Part shown: piece after piece, positions 1-9,026 of the stretch
Position numbering within the stretch: position 1 is the stretch's first letter
Layout of the letters: each line of letters opens with the position of its first letter
Assembly: GCA_946482635.1 (NCBI GenBank)
Contig: CAMLSG010000002.1
Span: 8,918-72,917 of the forward strand
Origin: an uncultured Duganella sp.
GTDB lineage: Bacteria > Pseudomonadota > Gammaproteobacteria > Burkholderiales > Burkholderiaceae
Length of the DNA: 64,000 bases
Direction of reading: 5' to 3'
The notes under the pieces: model-generated
Databases searched by the model: none
The model's input: the letters and a program-made list of their open reading frames with translations, nothing else
Told to the model about the DNA's origin: nothing
Made by a program: the position numbers and the translations under genes

Positions 1-612
1 CGGGTGCAGCAGCGGGCCGCCGGCCGACAGCGCATAGGCGGTGGAGCCGGTCGGGGTCGAGATGATCAGGCCGTCCGAGCGCTGGTTGTACATGAACTGG
101 TTGTCGACATCGACGCTCAGTTCCACCATGCCGGCGCCGGCGCCGCGCGAGACCACCACGTCGTTGACGGCGGTGCCGAAGAAGATCGCCTTCCCTTCGC
201 GCATGACGCGGCCTTCGAGCAAGGTGCGGCGCTCGGCCTTGTGGGTGCCGCCGAGGATGCGGCCCAGCACCGGCAGCATGTCTTCCTGGCGGATGTCGGT
301 CATGAAGCCGAGGCGGCCCTGGTTGATGCCGATCAGCGGGGTGTCGTAGGAAGCGAGCTGGCGAGCAATGCCCAGCATGGTGCCGTCGCCGCCCATCACC
401 ACCACGGCATCGGCGCGTTCGCCAATGCCCTGCACGCTCATTGAGGGGATATCCGAGATGGCGAGGTGCTCGGCCGTATCCGACTCCAGCACCACGCTGT
501 AACCGCCCTGCTTCAGGAAGTCCAGCACATCGCGCACCGGCTCTTCGATGCCGGTGGTGTTGGGGCGGACAACCAGGGCAATCGTGTTGTACATCGGATG
601 CGTAACGGACAT
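1..612 (-). CDS. nadK: NAD kinase, N-terminal part (3' end cut by window edge)
   Basis: ATP-dependent phosphorylation of NAD to NADP in the cytoplasm. Reading the complement from ATG at 612 gives 204 codons without a stop, running off the window. The GGDGTML nucleotide-binding motif lies near residue 75. The second family signature, with SDGLIISTPTGSTAYALSAG, lies near the cut end and contains the residues that contact NAD. Roughly the last 90 residues of a usual ~295-residue protein are missing. An alternative in-frame ATG at 594 (MYNT) would remove six residues. Nothing upstream suggests co-transcription. Confidence 0.95.
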   Translation of the reverse strand, partial: MSVTHPMYNTIALVVRPNTTGIEEPVRDVLDFLKQGGYSVVLESDTAEHLAISDIPSMSVQGIGERADAVVVMGGDGTMLGIARQLASYDTPLIGINQGRLGFMTDIRQEDMLPVLGRILGGTHKAERRTLLEGRVMREGKAIFFGTAVNDVVVSRGAGAGMVELSVDVDNQFMYNQRSDGLIISTPTGSTAYALSAGGPLLHP

Positions 613-712
613 ATCAATCTCGGTCAAAATATGGGGGTGGCAACACGCAGCAGAGTAACCCATAATGCTTGCTCATGCCATGCATTGCGACGCTGGCCGA
701 TACGCTAATAAA

Positions 713-732
713 TACTGTATGTTTGCACAGTA
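713..732. promoter_or_regulatory. LexA/SOS-box-like palindrome upstream of a VOC gene
   Basis: The 20-bp sequence TACTGTATGTTTGCACAGTA has perfect 6-bp arms (TACTGT/ACAGTA) and the CTGT-N8-ACAG spacing of the LexA operator used in gamma- and betaproteobacteria. It ends 19 bp before the ATG of the VOC gene at 752, where a repressor would block transcription. No LexA gene is in the window, so binding is inferred from the motif alone. Confidence 0.6.
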
Positions 733-751
733 TATAACAAGGGAGACTGGA

Positions 752-1129
752 ATGGCAAAAGCATTGGGCATCGGCGGGATTTTCTTCAAATCCAAAGACC
801 CGCAAGCGCTGATGGCCTGGTACCAGGCCTGCCTTGGCTTGCCGGATGAGGCCAAGGAGTATGCCTCCTTCGCGCCGGCCACCATGCCAGCAAATGGCGC
901 TACCGTATTCAGCCCGTTCAAGAGCACCACTTCCTACTTCGCCCCGTCCAAGCGCGAGTTCATGATCAATTTCATCGTGGATGACCTGGATGGCGCGCTG
1001 AAACAGGTGGCCGATGGCGGCGGCACGCTGGTGGGCGATGTCCAGTCCTTCGACTACGGCCGCTTTGGCTGGTTCATCGATCCGGACGGGAATAAGGTCG
1101 AGCTGTGGCAGCCGACTGCTGCGGAGTGA
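752..1129 (+). CDS. VOC (glyoxalase/bleomycin-resistance fold) family protein
   Basis: A single vicinal-oxygen-chelate domain of about 125 residues. The start MAKALGIGGIFFKSKD follows GGGAGA (741-746) by five bases; an in-frame reading back to 665 lacks a ribosome site. The order is an N-terminal betaalphabetabetabeta unit (FFKSKDPQALMAWYQACLGL) and a C-terminal unit ending FIDPDGNKVELWQP, whose Glu is a usual metal ligand. The first ligand position in the N-terminal unit is not the usual His, so catalysis is uncertain. The substrate is unknown. A near-perfect LexA box lies directly upstream, suggesting damage-inducible expression. It is divergent from nadK. Confidence 0.85.
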   Translation: MAKALGIGGIFFKSKDPQALMAWYQACLGLPDEAKEYASFAPATMPANGATVFSPFKSTTSYFAPSKREFMINFIVDDLDGALKQVADGGGTLVGDVQSFDYGRFGWFIDPDGNKVELWQPTAAE

Positions 1130-1266
1130 GGTACTGACCGGGCGCGGTTGGCTTTCCCCACCTTAGCAGGACCGTGAGCAAGCGCAAACCTTCGGCAGAG
1201 TTTCATTTCCATCTGGCAAGATTGATGTAAAATTTAAATCATCGACGATTGCCGCCACCTGCCGCC

Positions 1267-1701
1267 ATGGATTCCGTATCAGAAGCACAATTCGAGCTTG
1301 ACCAGTTGCGCCTCCAGGCCAAGCGTCAGCTGCTGGGGACTGTGCTGCTGGGCGTCATGGCGGGGCTGCTGGCGTTTGTCGGCCAGAGTGCGCTGGGGCA
1401 GGCGCGTCCCCTGCTGGAGGGCTCGTTCGGGTCTTGGCAATCGTTCTACACTTTCGTGCTGTGGGCTTTGGCGATTGCCTGGGTGGTGGCCCTGGCCCAG
1501 CAAGCCATCCACTTCCAGAACATCAGCGAGCGCTTCGAGTCGCAGCGCCGCCTGGATACTGTCTACGCCGAGCGCGCCGCCAAGGCACAAGCCGCCGAAG
1601 AAGACCGCCAGCGCCAGCGCGCCGAGACCGAAGCCCGCCAGGCAGCCGAGCGCATCAAACGCCAGAACAAAAATGCCCGCAGCACTAAGTTCGACTACTG
1701 A
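1267..1701 (+). CDS. small membrane protein with charged coiled-coil tail
   Basis: 144 residues of unknown function. Two hydrophobic segments (about residues 24-43 and 66-87) are followed by a strongly charged Ala/Arg/Glu/Gln-rich helix (about 105-138) likely to form a cytoplasmic coiled coil. I chose the ATG at 1267; an in-frame TTG lies at 1249. The next gene starts 7 bases after the stop, so the two are probably co-translated. I recognise no family. Confidence 0.6.
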   Translation: MDSVSEAQFELDQLRLQAKRQLLGTVLLGVMAGLLAFVGQSALGQARPLLEGSFGSWQSFYTFVLWALAIAWVVALAQQAIHFQNISERFESQRRLDTVYAERAAKAQAAEEDRQRQRAETEARQAAERIKRQNKNARSTKFDY

Positions 1702-1707
1702 TCGCAA

Positions 1708-2034
1708 GTGGACAAGATCGTCAACAAACTGATTGTGCCTGCAGCAGCGCTTCTGCTGCTTCTCATTCTTTTTTCGCTCAACTATGCGCTGATTCTGGCG
1801 GCCGTGACTTTCGCGGTGGGGCTGGCGATTGCCGGTCCTGCACACTGGTTCAAGTGGACCATCACTTTCCTGGCAGCCAGCACACTGCTCGGCGCAATCG
1901 CAGGATATTTTTTTCGGCAGGTTCCGGACGGAGTCGTGGGCGGCTTGATCATGTGTGCCCTCATGCCGCTCGTGCCCGCTTTCCTGCTCTGGCTGGCTCA
2001 CCTGATTAACGCCCGTTCCAACAAAGCTCGCTAA
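1708..2034 (+). CDS. small integral membrane protein (GTG start)
   Basis: 108 residues starting at GTG 1708, six bases after the preceding stop codon. Three to four hydrophobic segments (about 9-27, 28-45, 49-67, 78-97) leave almost no soluble part, and the C-terminus is basic (NARSNKAR). With the preceding gene it forms a two-gene membrane-protein unit; co-function is inferred only from spacing. No family recognised. Confidence 0.55.
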   Translation: MDKIVNKLIVPAAALLLLLILFSLNYALILAAVTFAVGLAIAGPAHWFKWTITFLAASTLLGAIAGYFFRQVPDGVVGGLIMCALMPLVPAFLLWLAHLINARSNKAR

Positions 2035-2052
2035 CGCCGGCAAGCTGCGCGC

Positions 2053-2745
2053 ATGCAGGACTCAACCCTTTCGAGACCTACCCTCATCCTTCTTCCCGGA
2101 ATGGATGGCACCGGCGAATTGTTTGCGCCCTTCGTCGCAGCGCTTGGGGCCGGGTTTGAGGTGCGAACGGTGCGCTATCCCGGCGACCACTGTGGCGGCT
2201 ATCGAGAGCTGGAAGAAATCGCGCGGCAGGCAATCCCGGCCGACCGACCATACATCCTGCTGGGCGAATCCTTCTCGGGGCCGATTGCGATTTCGATCGC
2301 TGCATCGGCGCCAGGTCAGTTGCGGGGGCTGGTGCTGTGCTGCACATTTGCGCGCAATCCAAGGCCAGCACTGGCGGCGCTGAAGCCCTTCATCGGCGCG
2401 CTGCCGTTCAAAGCGTTGCCAGCGAGCTGGCTGGTGGATGCGTCGATGCGCAAGGCCTTCAAACAAGCGCTGGATCACGTAACGACGCCAGCACTGCGTG
2501 CACGGATGCGCGCAGTGCTGGCCGTCGATGTCAGCGACCGGCTGGCGGCATGTGGTGTGCCTATCCTTTATTTGCGTGCGAAGCGCGACCGGCTGGTGCC
2601 GCGAACAGCGGCGGAACTGGTCGCAAAAACCAAGCCGTCAACCAAGGTGGCCGAACTCGACGCGCCGCACTTTCTCCTGCAAACGGTACCTGCGCAGGCC
2701 GCGCGCGAAATCGCTGCCTTTGTCCGGCTTAATGTGCGGACATAA
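2053..2745 (+). CDS. alpha/beta-hydrolase fold protein
   Basis: 230 residues with a single alpha/beta-hydrolase domain. The oxyanion-hole strand is LILLPGMDGTGELF, the nucleophile elbow is GESFSG (Ser near residue 76), and the late catalytic His lies in LDAPHFLLQ. The acid is probably the Asp in RAKRDRLVP. No signal peptide, so presumably cytosolic. The substrate cannot be told from the sequence. Its 3' end overlaps the convergent DUF3667 gene by 17 bp. Confidence 0.8.
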   Translation: MQDSTLSRPTLILLPGMDGTGELFAPFVAALGAGFEVRTVRYPGDHCGGYRELEEIARQAIPADRPYILLGESFSGPIAISIAASAPGQLRGLVLCCTFARNPRPALAALKPFIGALPFKALPASWLVDASMRKAFKQALDHVTTPALRARMRAVLAVDVSDRLAACGVPILYLRAKRDRLVPRTAAELVAKTKPSTKVAELDAPHFLLQTVPAQAAREIAAFVRLNVRT

Positions 2746-3610
2746 TCCCCAGTCCCATCACGCCCATAATTGCGATCACCAGTGATATCCCGTGCAGCAC
2801 GCCAAGCAGTGCCCAGCGCCAGAACGTGCCCCACTTGCCCTTTTGATAGACGCGTTGCATGGCCCACGGCAGGTAGCCAGCGACCCAGCAGAACGCTACA
2901 AACTTCAGGAAGCCATCGGGCAGGAAAATGAACACGCCGAGCATGACGAACGCAAATGCATTGGTGTGCAGCGCGAACAGCATATGCTCGCCATACTTCT
3001 TGCCGGTGCCGAGATACAGCACCTTCATCCATAGCGCAAAGATTGGCATCAGCAGGAAGATCGCGTACGGCGCGTACTTGTAAAAGCCCGCTTGCATCAC
3101 AGCGCTCTTCTGGCGGTCGTCCATCTTCTCGAAGCGGTCGACGGCGTGGTAAATGCCCGGGTATTTCTGCTGCAGCGCCCGTTCCAGCTTATCGTTCACG
3201 ATCGGCGGATGATCTTCCTGGTTCGCCTTCACTTCGGCCATGGCGCGTTCGGCCTGCTGCCTGACGGCCGGCGGCGTCGGACGCGGATCGACCGTCGCCA
3301 CGTCGGCATCGCTGAACTTCAATACAGCGAAAAAGATGATGCTCAGCGAGAGGTAGAGCCGCAGCGGCTCGACGTAGCGCTTGCGGCGTCCCGCCAGGTA
3401 CTCGGTGGTCAGCAGGCCGGGACGGAACAGCAGGCGCGAGATCGTGCCCCACAGGCGCCCTTCCAGCGCAACGTAGTGGCCAATGAACTCGTGCATGAAC
3501 TCACTGAAGCTGGGTGCGTGCAGGTGGGTCTCCTGTCCGCACATATGGCAGAAGTTCCCGGAAGTGGTGGCGCCGCAATTGCGGCAAGTATTGTCGGTGG
3601 CGATATCCAT
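2729..3610 (-). CDS. DUF3667 family zinc-ribbon membrane protein
   Basis: 293 residues. The N-terminus carries a zinc ribbon of the CxxC-x(8)-CxxC type (CRNCGATTSGNFCHMCGQ), followed by a conserved amphipathic block (FMHEFIGHYVALEG, LLFRPGLLTTEYLAGRRKRYVEP) and a hydrophobic segment (LRLYLSLSIIFFAVLKF). Three or four further membrane segments occupy the C-terminal third. This arrangement is typical of DUF3667, whose function is unknown. The start is the ATG at 3610. The gene overlaps the convergent hydrolase. Confidence 0.8.
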   Translation of the reverse strand: MDIATDNTCRNCGATTSGNFCHMCGQETHLHAPSFSEFMHEFIGHYVALEGRLWGTISRLLFRPGLLTTEYLAGRRKRYVEPLRLYLSLSIIFFAVLKFSDADVATVDPRPTPPAVRQQAERAMAEVKANQEDHPPIVNDKLERALQQKYPGIYHAVDRFEKMDDRQKSAVMQAGFYKYAPYAIFLLMPIFALWMKVLYLGTGKKYGEHMLFALHTNAFAFVMLGVFIFLPDGFLKFVAFCWVAGYLPWAMQRVYQKGKWGTFWRWALLGVLHGISLVIAIMGVMGLGIMSAH

Positions 3611-3699
3611 ATTGCAATGCTACCGGTGGAATTGCTTCTATTCAAGCTGGCGACCATCGCCCCTCGCCTTCGCTACCATGAATTGAGGAGGACCACACC

Positions 3700-3957
3700 A
3701 TGGAACCGAACAGCAAGGACCGCAAGGTCAATACGCAGGCGCCCGTGGACCGCAGCGGCGGCAAGCGCCTGCCGCACGAGCGCGACGAGTCGCCGCAGGG
3801 CGAAACGCAGCAAAAGACGCGCAGCGTGATCCGCCAGGCCGCCGAGGACATCGAGCAGGGCCTGGTCGACACCGACCTGCACGGCAAGCCGGGCCTGCAA
3901 AAGCCGCAAGGCAACGAATCGAAAGCCAATCCCCTGCCCGGCACCAAACGCGATTGA
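3700..3957 (+). CDS. small hydrophilic hypothetical protein
   Basis: 85 residues, rich in Lys, Arg, Gln, Glu and Pro, with no hydrophobic segment and probably largely disordered. The start ATG (3700) has a good GAGGAGG site 8 bases upstream, which is the main evidence that it is translated. The next gene starts 9 bp after its stop, so they may share a transcript. No family recognised. Confidence 0.6.
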   Translation: MEPNSKDRKVNTQAPVDRSGGKRLPHERDESPQGETQQKTRSVIRQAAEDIEQGLVDTDLHGKPGLQKPQGNESKANPLPGTKRD

Positions 3958-3965
3958 GGCCTACT

Positions 3966-5282
3966 ATGCGAACCGCCATCCTTTCCCTTGCCGCTTGCAT
4001 TGCCGCCGGCGCCGCGCTGGCGCAATATGCACTGGCGCAGAGCTACCCGCCGGGCTGGGGCCCGAATCCCAGCCTGCCGGAGCCGAACAAGAAACTGATC
4101 CCGACTGTCAACGTGGCGCCGGTCGAGCGCTGGAAGGGCGACGACAAGCCCGTGCCGGCCGCCGGCTTCAGCGTCAGCGCCTATGCGCGCGACCTCGACC
4201 ACCCGCGCTGGCTGTACGTGCTGCCGAACGGCGACGTGCTGGTCGCCGAGACGGCCGCACCGCCCAAGCCGGAAGACGGCAAGGGCATCAAGGGCGCGAT
4301 CATGAAGCACGAGATGAAGAAGGCCGGTTCGGTCACGCCATCGGCCAACCGCATTACGCTGCTGCGCGATCTCGATGAGCGCGGCCTGGCCAAGACGCGC
4401 AACACCTTCATCAAGGACCTCAACTCGCCGTTCGGCATGGTGCTGGTCGATAAGGACCTGTACGTCGCCAACACCGATGCGGTGGTGCGCTACCCCTACA
4501 CCGAGGGTGCGACCTCGATCAGCGCCGCCGGCATCAAGGTGCTCGACCTGCCGGCCGGCCCGCTCAACCACCACTGGACCAAGAACATCACGGCCAGCCC
4601 GGACGGCCGCTTCCTGTACGTCACCGTCGGGTCGAACAGCAACGTCGCCGAGAACGGCATGGACAAGGAAGAAGGCCGCGCCGCGATCTGGGAATACGAG
4701 CGTGCCAGCGGCAAATCGCGCCTGTTCGCAACCGGCCTGCGCAACGCCAACGGCATGGCATGGGAGCCCAGGAGCAAGGCGCTGTGGACCGTGGTGAACG
4801 AGCGCGATGAACTGGGCGAGGACTTGGTGCCGGACTACCTGACGTCGGTGAAGGACGGCGGGTTCTACGGCTGGCCCTACAGCTATTACGGCCAGCGCGT
4901 CGACACGCGCGTCAAGGAGCCGCGCCCGGACCTGGTGGCGAAAGCCATCATGCCGGACTACGCGCTTGGCGGGCACACGGCATCGCTCGGCCTCGCCTTC
5001 TATGACGCCAAGCTATTCCCGGCCAGCTGGCAGGGCGGCGCCTTTATCGGCCAGCACGGCTCGTGGAACCGCAAGCAATTCAGCGGCTACAAGGTGGCTT
5101 TCGTGCCGTTTGCCGAGGGGCGTCCTTCCGGGCCGCCGGTGGACTTCCTGTCCGGCTTCCTGACGCGCGACGGCAAGGCCAAGGGCCGCCCGGTCGGCGT
5201 GGCGGTGGACAAGGCGGGCGCCCTGCTGGTGGCCGACGACGTGGGCAATGTGGTGTGGCGTGTGACGCCGGCGGCGCGCTGA
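3966..5282 (+). CDS. PQQ-dependent sugar dehydrogenase-type beta-propeller (sorbosone dehydrogenase family)
   Basis: 438 residues from the ATG at 3966, with a Sec signal peptide ([20 protein letters not shown]), so a periplasmic protein. The body is a six-bladed propeller of the soluble glucose/L-sorbosone dehydrogenase type. Recognisable blade motifs include [23 protein letters not shown] and [12 protein letters not shown], the last followed by [11 protein letters not shown]. The family oxidises sugars with PQQ, but the substrate here is unknown and no PQQ biosynthesis genes are nearby. The gene for glyoxalase I starts 12 bp downstream. Confidence 0.82.
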   Translation: MRTAILSLAACIAAGAALAQYALAQSYPPGWGPNPSLPEPNKKLIPTVNVAPVERWKGDDKPVPAAGFSVSAYARDLDHPRWLYVLPNGDVLVAETAAPPKPEDGKGIKGAIMKHEMKKAGSVTPSANRITLLRDLDERGLAKTRNTFIKDLNSPFGMVLVDKDLYVANTDAVVRYPYTEGATSISAAGIKVLDLPAGPLNHHWTKNITASPDGRFLYVTVGSNSNVAENGMDKEEGRAAIWEYERASGKSRLFATGLRNANGMAWEPRSKALWTVVNERDELGEDLVPDYLTSVKDGGFYGWPYSYYGQRVDTRVKEPRPDLVAKAIMPDYALGGHTASLGLAFYDAKLFPASWQGGAFIGQHGSWNRKQFSGYKVAFVPFAEGRPSGPPVDFLSGFLTRDGKAKGRPVGVAVDKAGALLVADDVGNVVWRVTPAAR

Positions 5283-5294
5283 TACAATAAACCC

Positions 5295-5705
5295 ATGCGT
5301 ATCCTACACACGATGCTGCGGGTTGGTGACCTGCAGCGATCCATCGACTTCTACACCAAGGTGCTGGGCATGAAACTCTTGCGCACCAGCGACAATCCCG
5401 AATACAAGTACACGCTGGCCTTCCTCGGCTACGGGCATAACCCGGAGCACGCGGAGCTGGAGCTGACCTACAACTACGGCGTTGAAAAATACGATATGGG
5501 CAATGCCTACGGCCATATCGCGATTTCCGCGACCGACATCGTGGCAGCGTGCGAGGCGGTGCGCACCAATGGCGGCAACGTCACGCGCGAGCCGGGCCCG
5601 GTCAAGGGCGGCACCACGGTGATCGCTTTCGTCACCGATCCGGATGGCTACAAGATTGAACTGATCGAGCGCAGCTTCGACGGCCAGGGCGGCGGCCTGC
5701 GCTGA
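5295..5705 (+). CDS. gloA: lactoylglutathione lyase (glyoxalase I)
   Basis: 136 residues, the usual length. It converts the methylglyoxal-glutathione hemithioacetal to S-lactoylglutathione in the cytosol. All four metal ligands of the E. coli enzyme type are present at the same positions: His5, Glu56, His74 and Glu122. The short form without the eukaryotic insert is the Ni/Co-activated class. It follows the sugar dehydrogenase gene by 12 bp. A GC-rich hairpin after the stop separates it from the convergent tolC gene. Confidence 0.95.
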   Translation: MRILHTMLRVGDLQRSIDFYTKVLGMKLLRTSDNPEYKYTLAFLGYGHNPEHAELELTYNYGVEKYDMGNAYGHIAISATDIVAACEAVRTNGGNVTREPGPVKGGTTVIAFVTDPDGYKIELIERSFDGQGGGLR

Positions 5706-5713
5706 GGAGATCC

Positions 5714-5741
5714 GCCGCGGCGCCTTCAGCGGCGCCGCGGC
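5714..5741. terminator. GC-rich hairpin between convergent gloA and tolC
   Basis: Perfect 11-bp arms GCCGCGGCGCC and GGCGCCGCGGC around the loop TTCAGC, placed between two convergent stop codons. No U-tract follows on either strand, so it is a probable bidirectional transcript-end structure, not a canonical Rho-independent terminator. Confidence 0.55.
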
Positions 5742-5752
5742 AGCATTGATGC

Positions 5753-7060
5753 TTAGTGCTGCAGCAGGGCGTTGATCGGCTCCAGGTCTTCTTCCTTGAG
5801 CGAACCAGCCGCCGACTTCAGGCGCAGGCCATTCATGATGGTGTCGTAGCGCGCCTTCGACAGGTCCTTCTGCGTGGTGTACAACTGGCGCTGTGCATTC
5901 AGCACGTCGATGTTGATGCGCACGCCCACCTGGTAACCCAGCTTGTTCGATTCCAGCGCGGACTTGGACGACACTTCCGCCGCTTCCAGCGCCTTGACCT
6001 GGGCCAGGCCGCTGTTCACGCCGAGGAAAGCCTGGCGCGCGGTCTGCGCAGCCTGGCGGCGCGAGGCTTCCAGGTCGTTGCGGGCCTTGTCTTCCAGGGC
6101 GATCGATTCGCGCACCTTGCTGGTCACGGCGAAGCCGTTGAAGATCGGGATATTCCAGCTCACGCCGATGGCGTTGTTGTTGCCCAGGGAAGCGCCGCTC
6201 ACCGAATTGCGGGTCTTCTGCGCAACCAGGTCCAGCGTCGGCATGTGGCCGGCGCGCTGCTTGCTGATTTCGCGCTTGGCAATTTCCACATTCAGCTTGG
6301 CGCCGGTCACGCCGTAGTTCTGTTCTTCTGCCGCCGACACCCAAGGCTCCAGCGTTGCCGGCTGCGGGCTGGCGATGGTGACGCCGGTGCGCAGCGGCGC
6401 CAGCGCGCCCGGCGCCTGGCCGATCACCTGCTGCAGCGCGGTGCGCTTCACTTCCAGGTCGTTCTGCGCGGCGAATTCCTGCGCCACCACGAGGTCGTAC
6501 GCCGCTTGCGCTTCATGCGTGTCGGTGATGGTCTGGGTGCCCACCTCGAAATTGCGCTTGGCCGATGCCAGCTGCTCGGTGGTGGCTGCCTTCTGCGCCT
6601 GGGTCGCGGTCAGGTTGTCCTGCGCGGTCAGCACGTCGAAGTAGGCCTGCGACACGCGCAGGATCACGTCTTGCTGCGCTTGTGCAAACACGGCTTCCGC
6701 GGCGGCGGCGGACAGCTTGCTCTGCTGGTAGTTTTCCCAGTTGGCCCAGCGGAACAGGGGCTGGGTCAATTGCAGCTGCATCGTGTGGCTGTAGTTTTCC
6801 GTGTCGCCCGAGATGCCTTTGAGGCGGTCGGTCTGGTCACCGTCGTTTTTCAGGGCGGTGCCGCTGAGGCCTATGGTTGGAAGCAATTGCGAACGTCCCT
6901 GCACCGTGCGTTCCTGGCCAGCCGCCAGTGCGGCGCGGGCGCTGGCATACGTGGCGTCGTTGGCGAGCGCCTGTTTATACACCTGGACCAGGTCGGCCGC
7001 CTGGGCATTCAGCGAGAACAGGGCGCTGGATACCAGCACGGCGAGGAGGGGTTTCTGCAT
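5753..7060 (-). CDS. tolC: TolC-family outer-membrane efflux protein
   Basis: About 435 residues. A signal peptide (MQKPLLAVLVSSALFSLNAQA) is followed by two OEP repeats with alternating helical and strand segments, including LVQVYKQALANDATYASAR and the repeat-2 QLAYT-like beta segments. It is the outer-membrane channel of tripartite type I secretion or RND efflux. I prefer the ATG at 7060, because GGAG sits six bases upstream; the ATG at 7066 directly abuts that site. The block tolC, rhodanese, pcm and TetR is a frequent betaproteobacterial arrangement. Confidence 0.92.
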   Translation of the reverse strand: MQKPLLAVLVSSALFSLNAQAADLVQVYKQALANDATYASARAALAAGQERTVQGRSQLLPTIGLSGTALKNDGDQTDRLKGISGDTENYSHTMQLQLTQPLFRWANWENYQQSKLSAAAAEAVFAQAQQDVILRVSQAYFDVLTAQDNLTATQAQKAATTEQLASAKRNFEVGTQTITDTHEAQAAYDLVVAQEFAAQNDLEVKRTALQQVIGQAPGALAPLRTGVTIASPQPATLEPWVSAAEEQNYGVTGAKLNVEIAKREISKQRAGHMPTLDLVAQKTRNSVSGASLGNNNAIGVSWNIPIFNGFAVTSKVRESIALEDKARNDLEASRRQAAQTARQAFLGVNSGLAQVKALEAAEVSSKSALESNKLGYQVGVRINIDVLNAQRQLYTTQKDLSKARYDTIMNGLRLKSAAGSLKEEDLEPINALLQH

Positions 7061-7103
7061 TTGCATCTCCGTTGGAGTCGTCAAAAAGGATTAGTTTTCG
7101 TGC

Positions 7104-7427
7104 CTAGTACTGCGGCATTGAGCTGTCTACCTGCACAGCCCAGGCGTGAATCCCGCCTGTCAGATTGCTTACCTTGCTGAAACCGTGATGCTCGAGGAAG
7201 GCTGCCACCTTGAGGCTGCGCGCCCCGTGGTGGCAGATGCAGACAATCTCTGCATCCTCGTCGAGATCGTCGATGCGGGCCGGGATGGTCTGCATCGGCA
7301 TCAGGGCCGAGCCTGCGATATGGCAGGTCTCGAATTCCCAGTTCTCGCGCACGTCCAGCAGGAAAGGCTTGGCGCGGCTCTCGTCATTGAGCCAGCCTGC
7401 CAGTTCCGGTGCGGTCAAGTGCTGCAT
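7104..7427 (-). CDS. single-domain rhodanese-like sulfurtransferase
   Basis: 107 residues with one rhodanese domain and no signal peptide. The N-terminal half has FLLDVRENWEFETCHIAGS. The active-site loop CHHGARS (Cys near residue 67) is intact, so persulfide transfer from thiosulfate or a similar donor is plausible. It lies 10 bp after pcm and just before tolC, probably in one transcript. The physiological donor is unknown. Confidence 0.9.
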   Translation of the reverse strand: MQHLTAPELAGWLNDESRAKPFLLDVRENWEFETCHIAGSALMPMQTIPARIDDLDEDAEIVCICHHGARSLKVAAFLEHHGFSKVSNLTGGIHAWAVQVDSSMPQY

Positions 7428-7437
7428 TGGCGTTCCC

Positions 7438-8091
7438 TCAGAAAGTGAACGCCGAAGGTTTCACCGCCAGGTCGAGCGGCTTGACATCGGTCTCAAACAG
7501 TTTGACGGTGTCATAGCCGTGGTCGCCGGTGCGGGTAATGCGGTGCGCGGACATCACTGGCGAATCGCCGATGATGGCCACGATGCGGCCGCCTACCTTC
7601 ACTTGCTGCAGCACTGCTTCAGGCAGTACCGGCAGCGAGCCGGAGAACACGATCACGTCGAACGGTGCGCCGTTGGCCCAGCCCTGGGCGCCATTGCCCA
7701 GTTCCACGGTCACGTTGGCGATGCCGTTCGCCGCCAGGTTCTTTTCCGCCAGCGCCTTCATTTCAGGGGCGATCTCGACGGCGGTAACGTGGCGTGCACG
7801 GTGCGCCAGCAGCGCGGCCAGGTAGCCGGTGCCCGCGCCGACCAGCAGCACGTTTTCATGTTTCTTGATTTGCGCGTCTTGCACGATGCGTGCTTCCAGC
7901 TTCGGGGTCAGCATTTGCTCGCCGCCCGCCAGTGGAATGAAAGTGTCGACAAAAGCCAGGTTCTTGTAGGCTTCTGGCACGAAATTCTCGCGTTTTACGA
8001 CCAGCAAGAGATCGAGGATGTCCGTATCCAGCACATCCCAAGGGCGGATTTGCTGTTCGATCATATTGAAACGGGCTTGTTCGATATTCAT
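7438..8091 (-). CDS. pcm: protein-L-isoaspartate O-methyltransferase family protein
   Basis: 217 residues from the ATG at 8091 (MNIEQARFNMIEQQIRPWDV), a start shared by many betaproteobacterial relatives. An in-frame ATG at 8127 would add 12 residues. The SAM-binding motif I is VLLVGAGTGYLAALLA, with an acidic residue in VTAVEIAPEM. The family repairs isoaspartyl residues with SAM. The usual signature segment before motif I is diverged (GGEQMLTPKLEARIVQDA replaces the family's GxxxSxP), so the substrate could differ. It lies between a TetR regulator and the rhodanese gene. Confidence 0.8.
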   Translation of the reverse strand: MNIEQARFNMIEQQIRPWDVLDTDILDLLLVVKRENFVPEAYKNLAFVDTFIPLAGGEQMLTPKLEARIVQDAQIKKHENVLLVGAGTGYLAALLAHRARHVTAVEIAPEMKALAEKNLAANGIANVTVELGNGAQGWANGAPFDVIVFSGSLPVLPEAVLQQVKVGGRIVAIIGDSPVMSAHRITRTGDHGYDTVKLFETDVKPLDLAVKPSAFTF

Positions 8092-8234
8092 CTTTGTTGA
8101 CTCGGTGAGGGATAAATAATCCGTCATTTTATCGTTTGTCTGGTCAGGTGGGCATATTAACGATTAAGACAACGGATCGCGGGAAATTGCGACAGTCTGC
8201 AGATTTGGGGGGGTGAACGACCGAAATCGGCAAT

Positions 8235-8885
8235 TTAAGCTGGTTTTTGCGGGGCCAGTCCCAGCTGCACCAGGCCGAGGAAGGTGTCCATGAAAGCGTC
8301 GGCGTCGATGCCCTCGTGGGTTTCGCAGGGGAAGAAACTGTGCTTCCACATCATCAGCGTCATCACCGGGGCGACCAGGACGTTGGTCATCATGACCGGG
8401 TCGAGCGGCCGGAATTCGCCGCGTGCCACGCCGCGTTCCAGAATGCGCGTCAGCAGCGCGCTGCCGCGTTCGATGACTTCTTCGTTATAGAACAGGGCCA
8501 GTTCGGGGAAATTGCCCGATTCGGCCATCATCAGCTTGGCCAGGCCGGCGGCCTTGGTGGCGCCGACCTTGGTCCACCAGGTGCGCAGCATCTGGCGCAG
8601 CAGCTCGTCGCTCGGCATGTCGCGGGCGGCGGCGGCATCGGTTTCGGCCTGGCCGATGGTCTGCACGATGGTGTCGCGCACCACCGCCTTGAACAGTTCC
8701 TGCTTGTTCTCGAAATACAGGTAGAGCGTGCCCTTGGAGACGCCGGCGGCGCGCGCCACGTCTTCCAGGCGGGTGGCGGCAAAGCCGCGATCGACGAACA
8801 GCTCCAGTGCGGCGGCCAGCAATTCCTGCGGACGCGCATCCTTGCGCCGTTCCCAGCGGGGCTTGGTATCAGTCGGGTCTTGCAT
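8235..8885 (-). CDS. TetR/AcrR-family transcriptional regulator
   Basis: 216 residues. The N-terminal helix-turn-helix (ATRLEDVARAAGVSKGTLYLYFENKQELF, about residues 37-65, given here as TRLEDVARAAG and SKGTLYLYF) is canonical. The C-terminal half is a variable ligand-binding helical domain. A 22-bp dyad lies 20 bp upstream of its start, consistent with autoregulation. It precedes pcm, rhodanese and tolC in the same orientation and may control the efflux channel; that link is inference. Confidence 0.9.
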   Translation of the reverse strand: MQDPTDTKPRWERRKDARPQELLAAALELFVDRGFAATRLEDVARAAGVSKGTLYLYFENKQELFKAVVRDTIVQTIGQAETDAAAARDMPSDELLRQMLRTWWTKVGATKAAGLAKLMMAESGNFPELALFYNEEVIERGSALLTRILERGVARGEFRPLDPVMMTNVLVAPVMTLMMWKHSFFPCETHEGIDADAFMDTFLGLVQLGLAPQKPA

Positions 8886-8904
8886 ACTTAAAGTTGCGTT
8901 TCAG

Positions 8905-8926
8905 TAACTTACTCATGAGTCAGTTA
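8905..8926. promoter_or_regulatory. candidate TetR operator
   Basis: A 22-bp palindrome with arms TAACTNACTC and GAGTNAGTTA around AT. Only the N pair (T versus C) breaks the symmetry. It sits between the TetR start (8885) and the divergent binding-protein gene (9027), the usual position of a TetR autoregulatory site, and could control both directions. Confidence 0.5.
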
Positions 8927-9026
8927 TCTTAGTTCCCGCGCCCGCCGGCGTCAAGTTTCAGGTCTTGACTTGGATTCGTAGCGGCGTAATAGTGAATGCG
9001 AACCCAACTCCGCTCGACCCAGGATC

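Noticed and set aside
5756..7180. 474-codon open frame on the plus strand
   Set aside because: Antisense to the TolC-family gene; no motif.
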